NCBI GenBank assembly: GCA_036873755.1
Contig: JAVTVY010025271.1
Location: 50,431-114,430 of the forward strand
DNA: 64,000 bases
Direction of reading: 5' to 3'
Source of the DNA: Hanleya hanleyi
Taxonomy: Eukaryota; Mollusca; Polyplacophora; Lepidopleurida; Hanleyidae
Position 1 is the first letter of the stretch, and every line of letters starts with the position of its first letter. This document shows, piece after piece, positions 35,261-47,840 of this stretch. Below the pieces are notes generated by a model, which made no database searches, was not told the origin of the DNA, and saw nothing but the letters and a program-made list of their open reading frames with translations. A program made the translations under genes and the position numbers.

Positions 35261-38200
35261 CTGTGACGATAGATATTTGTCAATTAATGTACATGTACAA
35301 GGTTTCATCGTAGTCGACAATATTGCAGAAACAGAAAATGTACATGTTTAGGCCTCCCCATTGCTCTTTGGTTGGCTGACGCAATTAACCCCCTTCCCCC
35401 CCTCCCCCCACATTTTTCTCTGGCTGCCAGGCATAGATCTTGCATAAGATCTAATAGGATGCCACAAAGATCCTGCTCTGATATTGTTTGATCTTAAATA
35501 TTAAGAAAATAATATACAAGTTTCTCTGATGCAACATCTTGTAGAAGATTTTGCAGGATCTCAGATAAGATCCTGTACCAGATTTTACAGGATTAAGCAA
35601 GGATCATAGGATCTTATACAAGAAAATAAACCCCTCATATTTAAGATCTTCATTAGGATTTCTACCAGGGGAATTATCAAATCTCACCATCTGAAAGTTT
35701 GACATATTTATCCAATATGTTCTTGGCAAGGCTGTGAAGATACTGGTACTTCATAACTGGGTTTGTATTCACAAGAGGAGGCAAGGAAACATCACCATCT
35801 AACTCAGTCAGGCCCAGCAACTCCATACAGGCACATACAACATAACCATCAAGACAGTCTTGGAGGAAGGAGTAGTGAGCTCTGACAAACAAAGAGAAAC
35901 AATGCTGAAACACCACCTTGAAACGAGTTATATTGCAGCAAACTATCAATAGCATACATAGATATTTATGAAACAGAATGATTTCTCAGAAATTTAAGAC
36001 AGTAAATATATATCATTAAAAAGGTGACTATTAATTGGTAAGTTTTTATGTGGAAAAAATCGTGTCATCATACATATTAAGAACATTCAATAACATTGGT
36101 TAATGATCAATAATGATAATTAAACCATAATAAACAGCATCATGTATGTACCTGTAGCTTCCGATAACTTCCTTAGGACCATGGACATTAACCCTTCCAA
36201 GGACATTCCGTAGCTGATACAATGTTCCAGCATCATTGGCCGAGGATGTCTTGTAGAACTGCTGGTAGATAAACTGCAAGAAGATAAATTGATAAGTTAA
36301 TAGCAAATTTCTCTCTGAGAAGCATGGAATAATGAAGGTACATGTATGCTTCAAAAATATGAACTCACATTAGTTGTCAATCACTAGATATATGTGCACA
36401 CCTTGGCAGACAAATCACTGGATATCTGTTAATGTTTCAGAAAAACTCTTAGATTACAGCTTTAAATGATCTTGATTAACACTGAATGATGTTTGCATCA
36501 TGTCTGATTTACTCGATATTTTGATACCAGGAACTTGCTGAACAAATGGTTAAAGTGACAGTGACTATTACTAGTCAGAATGCTTGACAAATGACAAATA
36601 AAAACTAGACAGTGACTATTACTAGTCAGAATGCTTGACAACTGATAATAAAAACTAGACAGTGACTATTACTAGTCCGAATGCTTGACAACTGATAAAT
36701 AAAAACTAATACAAACAAATAACTCTGAACTGGAAGAAAGATGGATGGAAGTGATCAATGAAGAAAAATACATCTAAAAGCAGCTATATAAAGCAATCTG
36801 CTAATAAACCAATTTGTAGCCACAGGACAGATTTTGACTTGCACTATCTCGCAGAGCCAAAATTTTCACCATAAAAAAAATATTCAGGATTTTGCATACT
36901 CTGTCAAAGATTGGGAGCTGTTCAGCCCTCGGAGCCATGTGATTGCTCTGAGATTGAGAGCTGTTAGGCCCTAGGGCCATGTGGATGGTCTGAGAGTGAC
37001 AGCTGCTTCGACACAGATAAAATACATGTAGTTTATTCATCAAACTTTTATATGTTATTAAAGTTGGTGACAAAACTTTATAATTCATCTGTTTTTTTTT
37101 CTTCTATTAACACGAAAATCGACAATATAAAACATGTGAAAGTTGATTAAACATAAAAAAGAATATCTTTGTGGCTATATGGTTTATATGCACTTGTAAG
37201 CTTGATCTACAAAATTAAGGAAATTTGACAGATCATGCAACTGGAATAACAGGAAGTTTTTCTCAGAACACAAAACATGCAGCAAGGCAAATTTTAGATT
37301 TTGGAGATCCAAAATCTTCTATACATGTGTATGTAGTTTATTTATTGACCAGGCTACAGAACATGTGACCGACCAGAGAATAGAACTAAGTTAGATAATA
37401 ACCATCAAGACAAACTGCAACTTGAACTCGAACTCGAACAGAGAGATACCAGACAGAGATTCATCATTCTGTGTAAGCCCTCGGGTCGGTGTATTACACC
37501 TGTCATCCTAGTGAAGTCTGTCGGGCTGTTGTTCATTGCCAGCTGGGCAGAGTAGGCACGCTCATTGGTCAGACAGTCTCCCCCAAATACAACCTTCTTC
37601 TCTATTACAGGTGGCTCACCAGAGTGTGGAACATAGTTATCATGAATGTGCTCCAAGATAGATATCATGTCATCAGACTTATTTTCATTCTTGTCAAGCA
37701 AGTCCAAAATACTGTAAGATGTTTTTTGAGCAGTTTCCTGCCTATAAGGATGTTCAATGTTTGTTGGTAGAGAAGAGCCAAAGTTTTGGAATACTTGCAC
37801 ATACTTCACCAAAATGTGCATAATGTGAAAGATGAAATTCTCTTCTAAGCTTTCACAGTCTGTCATACTTGGAACAAAGGATCCATTCTCCACAGCCATG
37901 ATACATGCCTTGGGACCATTGTCAGGAAGGGTAGGGAAAAGTACCCGCTTCTGTATGCCAAGCAGCATAAACCAATGCCAGCTTTGGGTTCTGCGGTCCT
38001 TACTCATTTGAGAAGGATTTCGTGTTATGTCAATGTTGTCACCAATGACTTCAATAGTATGTGACCTACCTATTGTCTCTGTGGTTGCATGGTCATGTGG
38101 GTCACTGGAAAACATCTTCCTGGTTTCTTCTTCATGGTGCTGCATCAGCAGTCTCTTCTGTTGAGCAACACTTGATACAGAGACATTTAGGCCTAGTTTG

Positions 38201-41200
38201 TTTGTTGTCTGTATAGCCTGCCAATATAAAATCAGTGTCAGATGAATGTTCAATGAACTACATTAATTATTGTAAACGATTATTACTAGCCTTGGTAAAA
38301 CTAAATGGTGTCTTTTTTTCCAGACACGGATTTGTTGAGTAAAGGTTTGAACTGTAACATTGAACATAACTTCTCAATATACGTTACCTGATTATAAGCT
38401 GCAATTTCTTTCCAAAATAAGATGTATGGTGGGTTGAGACTCAAAATGGGGGGGGGGGGAGGGTGCCCGTGCAAGTAACTGTTACGTTGATCTTTAAGTC
38501 TTACCTCATCTGTAGCTCCACAATGGTCTAGTATTTGCCCAACAGTGTGCTTTATTACACCTTGAGAAGAGGGTGACAGCACCAGCAACTGCAACTGATT
38601 TTGAAGATCCTCCAGTCAAACAGCTGAGAGTTCTGTGAAAAAGGGGGGCTTCAGTTCTGAACTCAAGATCAACACTTGCAAATTTCAGATTCCTCAATGT
38701 GAAAGGGTTAACTTGTCGAAGTAATGAAGGCTCTTTAGTGGAACACAGTTTTGTACATTCAAAATTCAGTTTCTTTATGACACATTCAGTGACACTATCT
38801 TGTAATTTTGATCGAAATATTTTGTTGGAAATACAACCAGCTGTATCTCCTCGAGAAATAGAACGGACGATGTCTTTCATTTCTTCATTTTTGACAATTC
38901 TAGTCGTCACACCCTCTTTCCTTCCCCGGTGCTGAACCTTCAACAAGAAGCAAAACAGAAGTATCACACGGTATTCTCCTTATAGATCACTAAAATCATT
39001 AAAATTGATCTTTCATGTAAGTCTATTGTTCAGGCCTTTATATTATGGTATAGAAAGAGAAAAGCTATGTCTAGACATATTGTTGTACTCACACAGACTA
39101 TTGTTCTCCTATGTCTCCTGTCACTTACATAAAAGATGTACCCAGAATGAAGAATTGCAAGATATCGTTATAGGAAAACAACTTATGTTGTATGTGTTGC
39201 AGGTTAAAACAACATGTTTTTGGTACACCTCATATCCGAGGGGTGTCACACCCTGGACATGACATCTTAATACCTTCGAATTGTAATCTGTGCAGCTTCA
39301 AATTTCTGAAATATCACATTATTTTATTGGAAATGTATTAATGTAACATTCTGTCAGTATTGCTGTATATTTGAAGGTGAAATGCAAAGGTATTTAGATT
39401 ATCCCATTTCTTTGGTTGAATAGTGGTACAAATATCAGTGAATCTACTTCACTTGGTTTAATTTTAAGTATTTTGTCTAATAGCTTTTAAAAAGTTGGTT
39501 CCCCAAGCCCAGCTGAATTTTGGTCTGTAAATTGCTTATCTTTCCTTGATTGTGACGTCACATCAGACCAGCCTTCCGAAGATTGAATGCTACAAGTATT
39601 GACATCCTACCAGGTGGTCTGATGTGACGACACAAACCAGCAACAAACAAGGGCAGATTTAAGCAAGATTTTAAAAAGGTAAATATGAAAACCTTGCATT
39701 TCACCTTTAACCAAACAGCAAAACTCCAGCTGTCATCCTTTTTTTTGTTTTTACTCGCATGCATATGACCAGGACTGAATAATTTAGATCTAGTTGTAGA
39801 CCGTCGTGCTGGCTTTGGTGTGACCGAATCCTGACCCTTCATGATGCCGATATCCTCATCCTCCTCCATTGAAAGTGGAATGGCTAATGGTGCAGACACT
39901 GTAGTGATGGAATAGCTCAAATTTATTGCAAGAATGTTCATAGTTGGTAGTTTTAGCAAATAATTTATACTGTTTGTTACAGTGAAAATAAAACCAGATA
40001 TTGGTGCAACATTTACAATTGTATATTTGTGATTTAATAAGCATTCTGAGAAATCCAGTAACTAGGCTTTTGGTAATGTGTTGAGGATGGCAACAGTATT
40101 GTTGTAGACAATCAGGGCTGATGTACCACTGATGAACTTGATACAAGTGTGCTGTAAGGTGTCAGAATTAGTGGAAAGGATTGAGAGGCAATACAAAGTT
40201 CAGGATATCAAGTTTGGGGGCACATGGCACATAGCCCATAGCCATGGATATTTTTATTGAGAGGGGGGGGGGATGTTGGAGCTAATCTGTAATTTATCAG
40301 GGTTTCATGTGAGTGAGTGTGATTTGAGGGTGCTGGTCAGGACTCATCAGGGTTAGTGAATTAGGAGTGCGTTATGATGTAAGATTTATCTTGATGATAT
40401 AGGCTTGAGAGTGGGTTCAGATGGTGGGGTGGGTGGTGGTGGGGGGGGGGTATTGCTTTATTGAACAGGGGCATATATTACATGTGATGTCCCTGAGGGT
40501 GAAAACCAGGTGGTGTGAGATGAGGGAGTGAGAGATGGTGAGCCATGCCCAGTGATAGTGTGTTTAGACTTATACAGTGCCTTCCAAGTTTTATGTAATT
40601 CATACAGGCAAGTTGCTTAAAAAATCTATACTTGCCATTTCCACCTTCTGCTGCAATGAGGGAGGACTTTGTGAGTAGGCCTACATCCACATCCATGGCA
40701 ACCTACAAATACAAAACATTAAGGATAAGAAATTATGACAAAAAAAATAAAAATATATATTCCTATTAAGGATAAAGTTCACACAAACAACAGGCTTCTA
40801 ATAATTCAATTACCCCACAATTTCACTGCATAAGAATACTTGGCAATTTACATACAGAATTTAATTGCTATAAGTTTGGCTGAATTGTTAGGATAAAGGA
40901 TTTTTATCAATATTTTTTTTTCTTTGGAATATGTGTCAGAAGAGTTAGTACTTAAATAATAAAAACAAATTTTAAATTTTCTTTGTCCCCTGTGGGTGTG
41001 GGCCTTCACATTCAGCTGACCGGGTTCAAGTTATTTTAAGTTAGTTTGAGGTTGTTTTTGTTATCAAAACTTACTTGTGAAGCTCCAAACAAACTGATTG
41101 ACTGTTTTCTGACTGGCAAAGCTTGTAGCCTCTTTGGTTTTCTTGGTGTCGGGGTTCTGATAGTCATCCTTCGCTTGCCCGACTCCCTATGCGGTGTTAA

Positions 41201-42449
41201 AATCTTGCATTCTGCAATGATAATAAATGTATTCAATATTGGTGAATGGTATTAAATGATAAGATCAGGTGAGTAGTAATATTAATCTACAATCAATACA
41301 GAACAATAAAACAATATACAATGAAACCTCTATATACCGACCATGCTTGGGACCAGATTGTAGTGTCAGTTCTGACAGGGTTCTGGTATTTAGTGCTTTT
41401 GGGACTAGGTATAAAGTCGGTATTTAGACATGTTAGAGGTTGGTCGGTTCACCCAAGTGTTGGTATCCACAGGTTTCACTGTACTTTGAACTAGAATTTG
41501 GCTCACAATGCAGATATTGAAATATTAAGAAACATGTGAAATTTACAATAAATTTGAACATGTATATCCAACACTGGATAATATACACAAGTATACTTAA
41601 AACAGACAAATAACTACTGCAAGAGCTCACTACCGATAAAGACCATGGTCACCTCAATGAATATCTATATAATCAGCACATGCTATATTTATTATTATAA
41701 AAAAAAAAAAAAAAAAAAATCAAAATGATCTTGGATCTTGCATTCTTAGGGAGGCGGTACCTGCACTTTGATGACTAATATCTTCAGGCTTCGACTGTGT
41801 TGGTAGTCCTGTGGAAGATGGGGGCATTTTTGCCTTCAGGCTGATTATGATATCAAACTTTTCCTGAAATATAACAAGACATAATTTTGCATTCCCATTT
41901 TTGACAATAAAATAATTTATATTACAATAGTTATTACCCTGGTTCTCCATTGTAAGGCATTAATAATATATCTATAGAACCAAACTTGATTCACAAATTA
42001 AAGCCTCCACTACGTCTCCACTACAGATGAGAGATAATATGTGCCGAACTATTTAGAAATATTTAATATTGCATTTTCGCAAGCAACAACAACAACAACG
42101 TGGACAAAAATTATGTGAAAACATACAGACAACACAGTCATGTTGAATATGAAATGAGTACCGGTATCATAAATAATGTTTGTGAACAATTAATCGGGCT
42201 TACCTTACGAAGTGCATCCAACCTGTGCTGCAGATCGAAATCAATTTTCGACAGCTTGTTCAGCCTCGAGTAGCAGGCGACGCACACGTGCTTTGACAGC
42301 CCGTCTGTTGGATTGGGATTGTAACCCAAGACTTGTGCCAATTGATTTTCTACATGAAATGCCGTCGAAAATATTAGGCGCCTCCTAATAATCGGCAATT
42401 CATCGGCACAAATCCTGCATCGAACCAACCCAGCTGGCATGGTCGCCAT
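34422..42449 (-). CDS. Multi-exon DUF6589-like gene with ZAD-like and C2H2 zinc-binding ends
   Basis: Exons supported by splice sites, in transcript order: 42449-42204, 41863-41761, 41211-41075, possible exons near 40700 and 39930-39700, 38934-38505, 38217-37450, 36273-36152, 35881-35688, 35260-34422. The N-terminus (C-RIC...HVC-VAC) is ZAD-like. The core has VIGDNIDITRNP, a GGDCLTNERA stretch and GVIHRPEGLH, which I recognise as DUF6589-type. The C-terminus starts with a C2H2 finger (YVCKCGKSYKMKGHFKNHLQKQH) and a basic tail. DUF6589 proteins are abundant and multicopy in cnidarians and molluscs; their function is unknown to me. A frameshift near 38550 breaks exon 38934-38505, so this may be a recent pseudogene or carry a sequencing error. 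Confidence 0.65.
35430..35640. repeat. Intronic GATC-rich degenerate repeat
   Basis: About nine GATC sites in 210 bp, mostly as aagatc(c/t)tg or aggatct, in both orientations. It lies in an intron of the minus-strand gene. It looks like a degenerate short-period repeat. Confidence 0.4.
36559..36709 (+). repeat. Three-copy 50-51 bp tandem repeat
   Basis: Units start at 36559, 36610 and 36660 with 'cagtgactattactagtc'. The copies differ by single substitutions and one-base length changes. Intronic. Confidence 0.75.
36910..36994 (+). repeat. Two-copy 43-bp degenerate tandem repeat
   Basis: 'gattgggagctgttcagccc' and 'gattgagagctgttaggccc' head two adjacent copies that end in 'ctga'. Intronic. 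Confidence 0.5.
37450..38217 (-). CDS. DUF6589 core exon
   Basis: 768 bp with acceptor 'atattggcag' and donor CTG/gtatct. It joins in phase 0 to the preceding exon (GATGAG/gtaaga). It contains HTIEVIGDNIDITRNP, SWHWFMLLGIQKRV, a PYRQETAQKTSYSIL segment, GGDCLTNERAYSAQLA and HRPEGLHRMMNLC. The Asp residues in GDNID and GGDCLT would suit a metal-dependent nuclease-like core, but no such activity is shown to my knowledge. The frame is fully open here. Confidence 0.65.
42204..42449 (-). CDS. Exon 1 of the DUF6589-like gene, ZAD-like zinc-binding domain
   Basis: Start MATMPAG at 42449, donor CGTAAG/gtaagc. About 82 residues: C-x2-C (CRIC), a helical middle (IFSTAFHVENQLAQVLGY), then C-x2-C (CVAC) and a long helix. 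The spacing is that of ZAD-type treble-clef domains, which mediate dimerisation in arthropod zinc-finger proteins. Reading in from 42524 would add an N-terminal tail across the promoter, which I reject. Confidence 0.6.
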
Positions 42450-42500
42450 GCTTTTGCTTTCGCCGGAAGTAGGCGGTGCGCTATTTGTAAGGCGACTTCT

Positions 42501-42526
42501 GATTGGTCTATGCAAACCTTGCATAG
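42501..42526 (-). promoter_or_regulatory. CCAAT box and CTATGCAA palindrome upstream of the DUF6589-like gene
   Basis: GACCAATC on the minus strand (42501-42508) lies about 55 bp before the ATG. It abuts a palindrome CTATGCAA-acc-TTGCATAG (42508-42526). The position suits a proximal promoter; binding factors are unknown. Confidence 0.4.
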
Positions 42527-43314
42527 ACTTTTATGTTGACTGTGCCGGGAAAGTTGGCCAAGTCTGGCAAGGCCGGGAGTGGAGCGCTAGTGTAAGGACT
42601 GGTCTTGCCTAGGGAAGATGGTAATAGACTGGCCCACGAAATTTTGTTCGGATGAAATTCCAGATCATCTAGTAGTATGCCATAAACCTGTTTTACAATC
42701 TTTTTATCGTCCATGGATAAAATTTTCAACCAAAATTTATCAATCTTATACAACCGTCTCGTAAGCAACGTTGCACGACCTAGTTCCCCATAAATAAAGT
42801 CGTTTTGTGTACATAATCGCACACCCAAGATATTTTTACAGTAATGCAAATGTATACGTTCTATAGCCATAGCAGTAGAGAATCCCCACACTTCCGCGCC
42901 ATAGTTTAGTATTGGCAATATTAATTTATCAAATAATTCCATCGAGTGTCTTGGAGAAATCTCGGTAAATTTATAAACTAGTTTATTGAGGCTGAATATC
43001 GCCTTTAATGCTTGACCTGCTAATGTATTTTGGGTGTTCATAAAAGAGCCACCGGTTGTAAAAACGATACCTACATGTAGGTATGAAAAACTGCTAATTA
43101 TTTCTAAATATCGATTATCATATAAAAAGTTAATGCCATTTGGCAACCTACCGCCTTTTCTGAATATCATCACCTTCGACTTTTGTATATTCACGATCAA
43201 TTTCCATTTAAGACAATAATCATGTAAAATATTCAACCCATTTTGTAAGCCTTCAGCCGATTTAGCAAAAACAATTATATCGTCAGCATACAATAGTAAA
43301 AATAACTGTAGCAT
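42508..43314 (-). mobile_element. Truncated non-LTR retrotransposon reverse transcriptase (C-terminal half)
   Basis: A 268-codon frame starting with the RT catalytic box LLYADDIIVFAKS, followed by thumb-like sequence (SKVMIFRKGG, LPILNYGAEVWGF, TRRLYKIDKFWLKIL) typical of LINE ORF2 downstream of the palm. Fingers, endonuclease and a 3' tail are absent, so both ends are cut. It lies immediately upstream of the DUF6589-like gene, on the same strand. Confidence 0.75.
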
Positions 43315-44895
43315 ACCTATGTCTAAATTATTACTACAATGGTTTTTTATTCATTGATATTGATTCAGTAAATAACCAACGTACCTGAATGCAATTACAT
43401 GTTATCAAAAAGCTATATACGGTTTGAGAGTTGGGCATTTAAGAACAAAATATATTATATTCGTATTGATCTTAGCTTAACAAGTGCAAGCTTAAAAGTT
43501 AGGAACGCTGTTTAAATCGTAAACAGACATCATAGCCCTATATACATATAATCGGATTCAAGATTCAAGAAATTTTATTTAAAGTCGGTTGTCAGTTTTA
43601 AAACATGATAAACATTAGCTCTGAGCGAGCTATTTTACCGACAAAAAAACTGTTAGTGAGGGCGTAAATGAATGTACATGTATAAATACTAGTGTTCAGC
43701 GTATACCATTAGTTGTTTGTATTCTAAATTGCTGACACATCGTAATTGAAACGCTACTTTGGACGTGAAAAGATCAAGGTCCACACTTCGATATGTGTGA
43801 ATCAACCTGTGTATGAAGATGGGTAAAGACATCGTTATATTCTATGAATGAGTATTTTCTATTAATTCAAAAATGTTTTATGTAAAATTGCTAAGGCTTA
43901 CGAAGTTCCCTCGGAGGAACATAGAAAACATACGACCCAGAAGATAAGCACAGTTAAAACGTGCATTAACAATGCGATGTAAAACGGCTGGCTGTAGCAG
44001 TCTACAATCTCAATATGGCTACAATCTTTGCACAGGGTAAATTATCGTGACTCTTCCCAGCTACAAAAACGGCAAGCGGCTATCAAGCTATCGGGCATAT
44101 AAAATCTTGTCCCGAATGTCAACAAAGAAAGGCCACCCAAGTTAGGTCAAAAGTCGGATGCAACTTGTGGGAAGGAAAGCGATCTATGTCGCATATAATT
44201 CCTGTGATTCTATTGGTTGATGTATGTACGACATAAATGATTATTGTCCGATATAAATGTGAATTAATATGGAGATAAATTCGAAATTAGTGCGTAGCTA
44301 ATTGCTTTATATATACAGGGATGAAACCTGAATTAATATGGATATAAAATGATTTGGTCTGCATACAAAAACATTTACTACGCATATATAAAACTGCTCT
44401 GTGATTGGCAGTGAATATATATGGACATATATTGGATTTAATATGCACATATATTCGAATATATACGCATACATAATAGCGATTTTTGTCCACCACGGCC
44501 TACCATACACGTTGGACACATTGGCTTTCGTTTCACTCGAAGTTAATGGGTTGGTGAAAAGGGTTGTAAATGACATAACCATGTTTTTCTTATTCACAAT
44601 GTACATATTATTTCTACATACCTTGCCACTGAAAATATGTCTTTCCTTGTCGGCCTACTTAAAGTTTGGGAATGTGGTTTTTCTTTGACTTACTCTGCAC
44701 CAATGGGTAGACAATAAATATTGATCGATCAAACACCACCCGCCGTCAAGTATCTCAAGCATAAGAGAACAAACAGCATTTGTAGGATATAACACCATGG
44801 TTTTTTTTCTTGTAGCACCAATAATAGATACCCAACGGTCTTAAAGTGGATTTACAGATCAACAACAACAATAAATTAGTGAACCGATTGTTATT
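43315..44895. other. AT-rich intergenic DNA, no gene seen
   Basis: A direct repeat 'tgaattaatatgga' occurs at about 44260 and 44330, amid ATATG-rich sequence to 44480. Short reading frames here have no recognisable content. Confidence 0.45.
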
Positions 44896-45540
44896 GTTCC
44901 TGTTATTGTTGTTGTTACAGAGTACTTTGGAAATTGCTGACAAGCGTATGCCGAAGAAAAAGATTTTGTATGTGCAGTGCATTTAGTTTCTGGACTTGCA
45001 ATGTTAAACTGGACGTTTCTGGACATGTGAATGTTAAATATTAAAGTGCAAGCCTGTACACCCATCAATAAAGTGAAGACATTAAAATTATAGGCTGTGT
45101 CAATTTTGGTTAATCAAAATTACAGTAAAAGATAGATTATCATACAAATATTGGTAAGGGCTATTCATTTTCAGCACAGTTATAATTAAACAATTTCCCA
45201 AATTTATTTTAATATACCAACTAACAATGTTAAATTTGGGAAATTGTTTAAAATTCATTGTCAGTTATTCGGCTAAAAAGGATTCGCCCTTACCAATATT
45301 TGTATGATAATCTTCCTTTTCTTGTATTTTGCACGAGCTTATTTTATATAATTTGGATTGGCCAAAAGTGACACAGCCTAATTGTAATGTTTTCACTGTA
45401 TTATTCGGTCATATAGGCTTGCACGGTCAATATTTAACATTTATACATGTCCAGGATCTAAATGCCCTCCATGTACAATGCCATTATCTTCATACTCCTT
45501 TCAGCAGTTTCCATAATACTCTGTAGCAACAACAATACTC
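44896..45540. mobile_element. Long foldback (near-palindromic) element, about 645 bp
   Basis: The left arm starts near 'gttattgttgttgttacaga' and the right arm ends with its near complement at about 45510-45540. The arms stay complementary inward: 'cctggacatg'/'ttctggacatg', 'gtgcaagcct', 'ggctgtgtca', then a perfect stretch 'attatcatacaaatattggt' (45133-45152) with its complement near 45291-45310, and 'taaatttgggaaattgt'. An inner 286-bp segment 45093-45378 is itself bounded by TA-GGCTGTGTCA ends, so it could be a separate TA-target MITE nested inside. No ORF. Confidence 0.7.
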
Positions 45541-46550
45541 GGTCGCTAACAACCGAAGGCCTTTATAGTGTCATCCATGTAGGCACTCAAAATATGATAA
45601 AACATAAGTGAGATACAAGCCCGAGGTCCCACGAGTAGAGCAATGTTGAAACGTATTTCCATGAGATGATTCACCCATGTCAAAGAGATTTCAGAATGCA
45701 ACACATTGTGATAAATATTAGCTACCGTAATCAAATTAGTTAGCATTTACAGTATAATGGAAAATATTTAGAAAATGTGTGTGTTTGAAATCTCCAACTT
45801 TGGGGTTGAGTATTCATTATACTGGCCAGACATGTCAGATAGTTATGTAAATGTAAAGGAGCGACAGGTTGCCTCTGATAAAGTAGATTAGATGAAACTT
45901 TTGTATGGGGATTCTATAGTTGAATGACCTGTACTTACAAGCCCAGTGTGTTGATACCTTCAGCGTTTCACAATTCTTTCCTTCAGCTGTGAAACAATAT
46001 TTGCATATGAACGTGGGTATGTTCTAGACTGGCAAGACAGTTTGAGTATTTGACAGGTTTAGGTGTTTTTAACACCAAAGCGGTCATTCATCGATTCAGT
46101 AAAAGTGTTTCTGTTATTCCATGCTTCCACGTCCCTTTAAACTTGAGTACGGACGTCTGAATTGTTCAACGTGTGGCTCTGTGTCTTTCAATTACATGTA
46201 CGTAAATTGATTTTTGTAAACACTTCATATCCGCCTTGTCTCTACGTTTCTTCTGGATATTCGTGAACGGAACAACGGTTCATTTTGAAAGGATGTAAAC
46301 ATAATGCGCATGTTCGGATAGCTTTACGTCACTGGTGATCAATGCAACCACAATCGCCGAATTGGTGTATGGGTAATCATGACTTCCGGTCTTATACACC
46401 CATCGATAGACGAGGTGATCACGATTTCTGCCTGTATGTGAGCTGTGAAATATCTGCATTTCCATGGTGTCAAAACGTCAAAGATCATCAAATCATTAAA
46501 AATCACGTTCCCCGTCTGTCTGTACATCGTGATTATTGACACATCTCTTG
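45541..46550. other. Intergenic, no gene seen
   Basis: No conserved ORF, repeat array or RNA gene was recognised in this stretch. Confidence 0.45.
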
Positions 46551-46696
46551 AAGGATTATTGTCAGGTTTCCCAATTTTATATAGCGATGAAAGATTATTG
46601 TCAGGTTTTCCAATTTCATATAACATATACCACTGGCGATGAAGGATTATTGTCAGGTTTTCCAATTTCATATAACATATACCACTGGCGATGAAG
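46551..46696 (+). repeat. Tandem repeat of about 52-bp units
   Basis: 'aggattattgtcaggttttc' followed by caatttcatataacatataccactggcgatga occurs twice almost identically, preceded by a shorter divergent copy at 46551. Related sequence ('gtgcaattggtgactgacta', then gaagcctatc) recurs singly at about 51697-51725. Confidence 0.75.
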
Positions 46697-46860
46697 CAGA
46701 AGCCTATCGAAAATGACTGACCTTTCTCTATTTTATCATTGTCAAATTCTAGTACTGGTGATATCTTTGAAGGATTACATTCTAGGATCTTCAATTCATA
46801 CTACATGTGCAATTGGTGCTTCCCAATTTGACTGATCGTCGGTGCTAAAACACTACCACC

Positions 46861-47840
46861 AAGGGCGTCGGAAGCGGTACGGCTGGTACGGTCATGGCCG
46901 TATCACTTTTTGCGAAAAAAAAAAAAATACCAAAGAGAAAACAAAAAATAAAAAACAAACTAGAACTGCAAGCAGTTTTGATAGCTTCCAAGTTGATGAA
47001 GACTGATTGGTCCAGAGCGCCATTAAATTCGTTGGCGGCTCTGAAAACCAGTTAGCCCTCTTCGAACATTTGCGATCGTGCATGGAAAGTAACATGTACG
47101 TTAATATGCATGATGCCGGTTGGTGTTCACGTTATTTTTTCAACGAAAGAAGAAATAAATTTTCTTCATACGAATTCCGTTGTTCGCTTGTCCAATATGT
47201 CATAGGCCTACACGTTTGGTTGTTTCTGGTTGCGTGCTACCTTTACAGGACCGTACCCGACCTTGTATTTCAAGCAATATACGGCCTAAACGAGCTATGG
47301 TTAAAACAGGAGGTCAATAGCGCCTTATACTATTTTCATACTGTATCACCTGAACACACTTTACACTGTTCTGATGTGGAACAAAACACTGCTCACATTT
47401 TTTTTGTGTCCAGGCTTGTCCATGAAATAATTTGCTGTTAGCCGTCATGGCCCGTTATAAAAACTACGAGCTTTATTATTCCAGAAGTATAGCTAGCTAA
47501 ATCATGAATGTGAATGGCTTTACTTCTTGTTCTTATTGCCCATAAGAATTGTATCGGTTACGTCTATACAATGTGTCTAGGTTACTGTACGTTACATAAT
47601 TATTTTTGTAATTCAGCATCGCAAAAAACCACCGTCGACTGCGTTTTCATGGTAAAAAGATTAGGAAAGAAAAAAAATACACTTCATTACGAGTGATTTT
47701 ATTCACCAGAAATCGATCAGAACGCGTCTCCGGCGATCTAGACCCCAGGAGCTTCTGGGGCATAGGCGGCCCCTGGACCCCCACCTAAAGTGCTATGATA
47801 GTGGCCGTACCACGTTGAATTTGTTTCCGACGCCCCTATC
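46861..47840. mobile_element. Candidate hAT-like non-autonomous element
   Basis: Ends read AGGGCGTCGGAAG on the left and, inverted, AGGGGCGTCGGAAA on the right. The flanking 8-mers taccacca and atccacca differ at two positions, as expected for an old 8-bp hAT-type duplication. Inside lies an ORF of 144 codons (47007-47441) that I do not recognise. The right part (47719-47804) is homologous to 53511-53605. The family assignment is tentative. Confidence 0.45.

Noticed and set aside
36559..36709. CRISPR-like array
   Set aside because: The units abut without unique spacers and the genome is animal; it is an ordinary minisatellite.
47007..47441. 144-codon ORF as a host gene
   Set aside because: No recognisable domain or exon signals, and it lies inside a candidate transposon.
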